From: Rhynchosporium graminicola
Taxonomy: Eukaryota > Ascomycota > Leotiomycetes > Helotiales > Ploettnerulaceae
Assembly: GCA_900074885.1 (NCBI GenBank)
Contig: FJUW01000011.1
Coordinates: 124,001-188,000, forward strand
DNA: 64,000 nucleotides
Reading direction: 5' to 3'
In this document: one piece after another, positions 62,036 through 64,000 of the stretch
Numbering within the stretch: the first letter of the stretch is position 1
Layout of the letters: each line of letters opens with the position of its first letter
The notes under the pieces: model-generated
The model's input: the letters and a program-made list of their open reading frames with translations, nothing else
Told to the model about the DNA's origin: nothing
The model's database searches: none
Position numbers and translations under genes: made by a program

Positions 62036-63452
62036 CCTTAGTATACTAGATATGATTATAATTAAAGAAGCGCTAGTCTAAACTTCTAAGGATATCAGAA
62101 GTAGTCTTAAATTAGCTATTAGCGCTAGTATCTATATATTAAAGGATAATAGTCTTAGCTTCTCCTCTAGTATACTTAAAGTAAGTCTTAACTTATATAT
62201 TACTAGTAAAGAAGTTATTAGAATATTCTTCTAAAAAGAGCTTTATATCTATCTTCTATATATTATACTTAATCTTACTATTATAATTAGTAAAGAGAAA
62301 GTAAGGGAACTTAACTCGATAAGACTCGATAGCTTTTATAGTATTATCGAGCTTTAGAAGAAAGTGATCTATAGTAAGTTAGAGGTCTATAGTAAGAGAT
62401 CGTAACTTCCTAGTAGTATTAGCGTTAGCCTCTAGAGCGAGAGCAGCAGTTATAGCAGTAGTAATAGTAGTATTTATAACTTATATCTACTTATCTAAGA
62501 AACTAGGAAGCGCTATTATAAATTCTAACTAAGAGTTAGTTTCTATTTAAGAAGTAAGTATAATACTTCGTATTTCCGAAGTAAGAGAGATTAGAGGTAA
62601 TATAAGTTATAAAAAGGTAGTAATAGTATTAATAATTAACTTTAGTAACTCGGGACGAGATATAAGTGCCTTAGTAGCGTTCTCGAAATCGTTATTACTA
62701 TCGCTATTAGAGCTTAATACTATTTCTTCTTTTATTAGATTACTCTTAATAGTATCCCTAACGATATTCTCTACTAACGCGCTTTCGCTCTTCCTCTTCT
62801 ATTTAGAGAACTTAAATCTATCTAGTATAGAGGGCTCTCGAGTGCTTCGGCGCAGTTATATATAAGAGGGCCTACTATAGCTAAAAACGCGCTTAAGAAG
62901 GACCTAAAGCTTAATAGTAACTTATTTAAGAGAGTAAAGATTAATAAAGCGCGAGAGTAAGTACGTTCTTAAAGTCCCTTAGTAGAGTATTTATTTAAAG
63001 TATTAGGAAGTTACTAATTAAGTTCACTTTAGATTCCTTTTATAAGTTCACTTTACTTCGGCTATCGAGTTCTCTTCTTATAAGTATATATAGAGTTAGA
63101 ATCGTAGGAGGGAGCTTCGCAGAGGTTATAGAGGTTCGTAGAAGTCGCGATATTAGGAGGGTTTAAAGTCGAGGATACGTAAGGCTAAGCACGAGGCTAA
63201 GAGCGCAAAAAATATTATAATAGGGTTTTTTAGTAGAATTATACTATAGAAGTAGTACTAATTAAGAGAGAGAGTTTAGCTTTCTTTAAAATACTTTACT
63301 TCTAAGGTACAGAAGTAGATAGCGCGTATAGTCGAAGTTATCGAGTATAAGTAGGGTAGAAGTTATAGAAGTCGTATTAAGAAGGTAGTACTAGCTTTAA
63401 TACTTCTAAATAGATATTACTACTTCCTAGTAAAGTAATTAATCTTTTCTTA

Positions 63453-63683
63453 TATTATAGTAGAAGTATAAGGAGTTAATAACGAATTATATTCGCCCTT
63501 AAGAGTGCGCTAAGTAAAGGGAAGAAAAGATAAAGAGAAGGTTTCTACTCTTAACTCTCTCTCTAAGTATAACTATAGGGTTATACTAACTAATCATCCT
63601 CTAGTACGTACTAACCGCATTCCGCTAGCCCTGCCTGCTATGATGCCTAGGAGCCTGAGGTCGTTATGGTATAGACTATAACA
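63453..63683 (-). repeat. 5' LTR of element B2
   Basis: Complement of the B LTR; its end next to 63683 is CTATAACA, and the flank CTAGC repeats the one at 50426. Confidence 0.9.
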
Positions 63684-64000
63684 CTAGCGCTATAGAGTAT
63701 ATATCTAACGACCTTTCCAAGTTTACCTTATATACGCTAAGAGACGATTTATAGTATATACTTACTATTAATAAGCTATTACGCCCTACCGGGATTAGAA
63801 GTTATACGATTAAAGCGATAAAGAGCGATAGTATAGTACGCATATTAGAGTGCTATGATATACTATATATCCCGCAGTCTCTAGTCTACTTATACTCCGG
63901 TTCTAAATTGAATAAGTTAGGAGGTTATTTACGTAGTTCTATTCTTTATACGTCTAAGGAGAAAGAGATCTATATAATTAATAAGAATCTATTTATTATT
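63684..64000 (+). pseudogene. Protease part of Copia element E, continuing off the window
   Basis: After B2 and one copy of CTAGC are removed, the frame continues NTS-AIEYISNDLSKFTLYTL, LLRPTGIRSYTIKAI and SGSKLNKLGGYLRSSILYTS, which is the protease and following region of Ty1/Copia polyproteins. The catalytic Asp reads Asn. The integrase and RT would lie beyond 64000. Confidence 0.75.

Larger units (their letters stand above)
50431..63683 (-). mobile_element. Second copy of chromovirus B (B2), split by D
   Basis: LTRs of 231 bp at 50431-50661 and 63453-63683, flanked by CTAGC (50426-50430 and 63684-63688). Without D the element is 6.5 kb, about 390 bp shorter than B. The missing part falls in the RT (junction near 53335-53345), so the YLDD region is absent. 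The rest parallels B: chromodomain near 50.8-51.0 kb, integrase 51.5-52.1 kb, protease and gag toward 54.5 kb and 62.1 kb onward. Confidence 0.9.

Noticed and set aside
24961..64000. CRISPR-like or satellite array
   Set aside because: The many recurring short words (TATAGTA, CTAATA) come from biased composition after RIP; no regular spacing or repeat-spacer structure is present.

Overview
The window looks like a filamentous ascomycete chromosome segment (Pezizomycotina). The evidence is short 45-130 bp GT..AG introns with CTAAT/CTGAC-type branch points, typical fungal families (Gtr2 Rag GTPase, fungal MIF-like protein, M43B secreted metalloprotease, allantoate/anion-cation MFS transporter), and a large block of retrotransposons carrying the mark of repeat-induced point mutation (RIP). 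No species is claimed. All calls come from reading the sequence; no search was run.

The window has two compartments. Positions 1 to about 24.6 kb are gene-bearing with balanced base composition. In order they hold a MIF/tautomerase-domain gene (1824-2889 +), a doubtful small two-exon ORF (3737-4089 +), a Gtr2/RagC-D GTPase (5211-6486 +), a long gene-poor stretch with a hAT-like element (9577-10397) and a rearranged old LTR-element relic (about 11.4-13.45 kb), a secreted alpha/beta hydrolase (14023-15206 +), a very small cysteine-tailed protein (15581-15909 -), a secreted M43 metalloprotease (16540-17947 -), an MFS transporter pseudogene split by a TA-flanked MITE (20640-22170 +), and a small secreted cysteine-rich protein (22587-23152 -).

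From about 24.6 kb to the end (64 kb) I see no functional gene. The DNA is almost devoid of CA and TG dinucleotides and full of TA, while CG survives, as expected from CpA-directed RIP. The loss of TG removes ATG codons, which is why almost no ORF appears here. The block resolves into nested LTR retrotransposons with matching 5-bp target duplications. Gypsy chromovirus A (-, 3' LTR at 26524-26792) is split by chromovirus B (+, 32478-45920, duplication TTCTC), which is split by Gypsy C (-, 35404-41952, TTTAT). Next, a Copia-type element E (+, gag from about 48.9 kb, protease resuming at 63684) has compact element F (-, 46690-48878, CTTCC) in its 5' region and a second B copy, B2 (-, 50431-63683, CTAGC), in its protease; B2 is split by Gypsy D (+, 55286-62035, CCTTA).

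Elements A and D each carry a long reading frame antisense to the element, between pol and the 3' LTR. The one in D keeps a single 184-codon frame from an ATG, broken only by TAA/TAG codons of the RIP kind. These are the most unusual objects in the window. The three secreted proteins of the gene-bearing arm lie beside the RIP-mutated compartment, a layout often seen around fungal secreted-protein genes.
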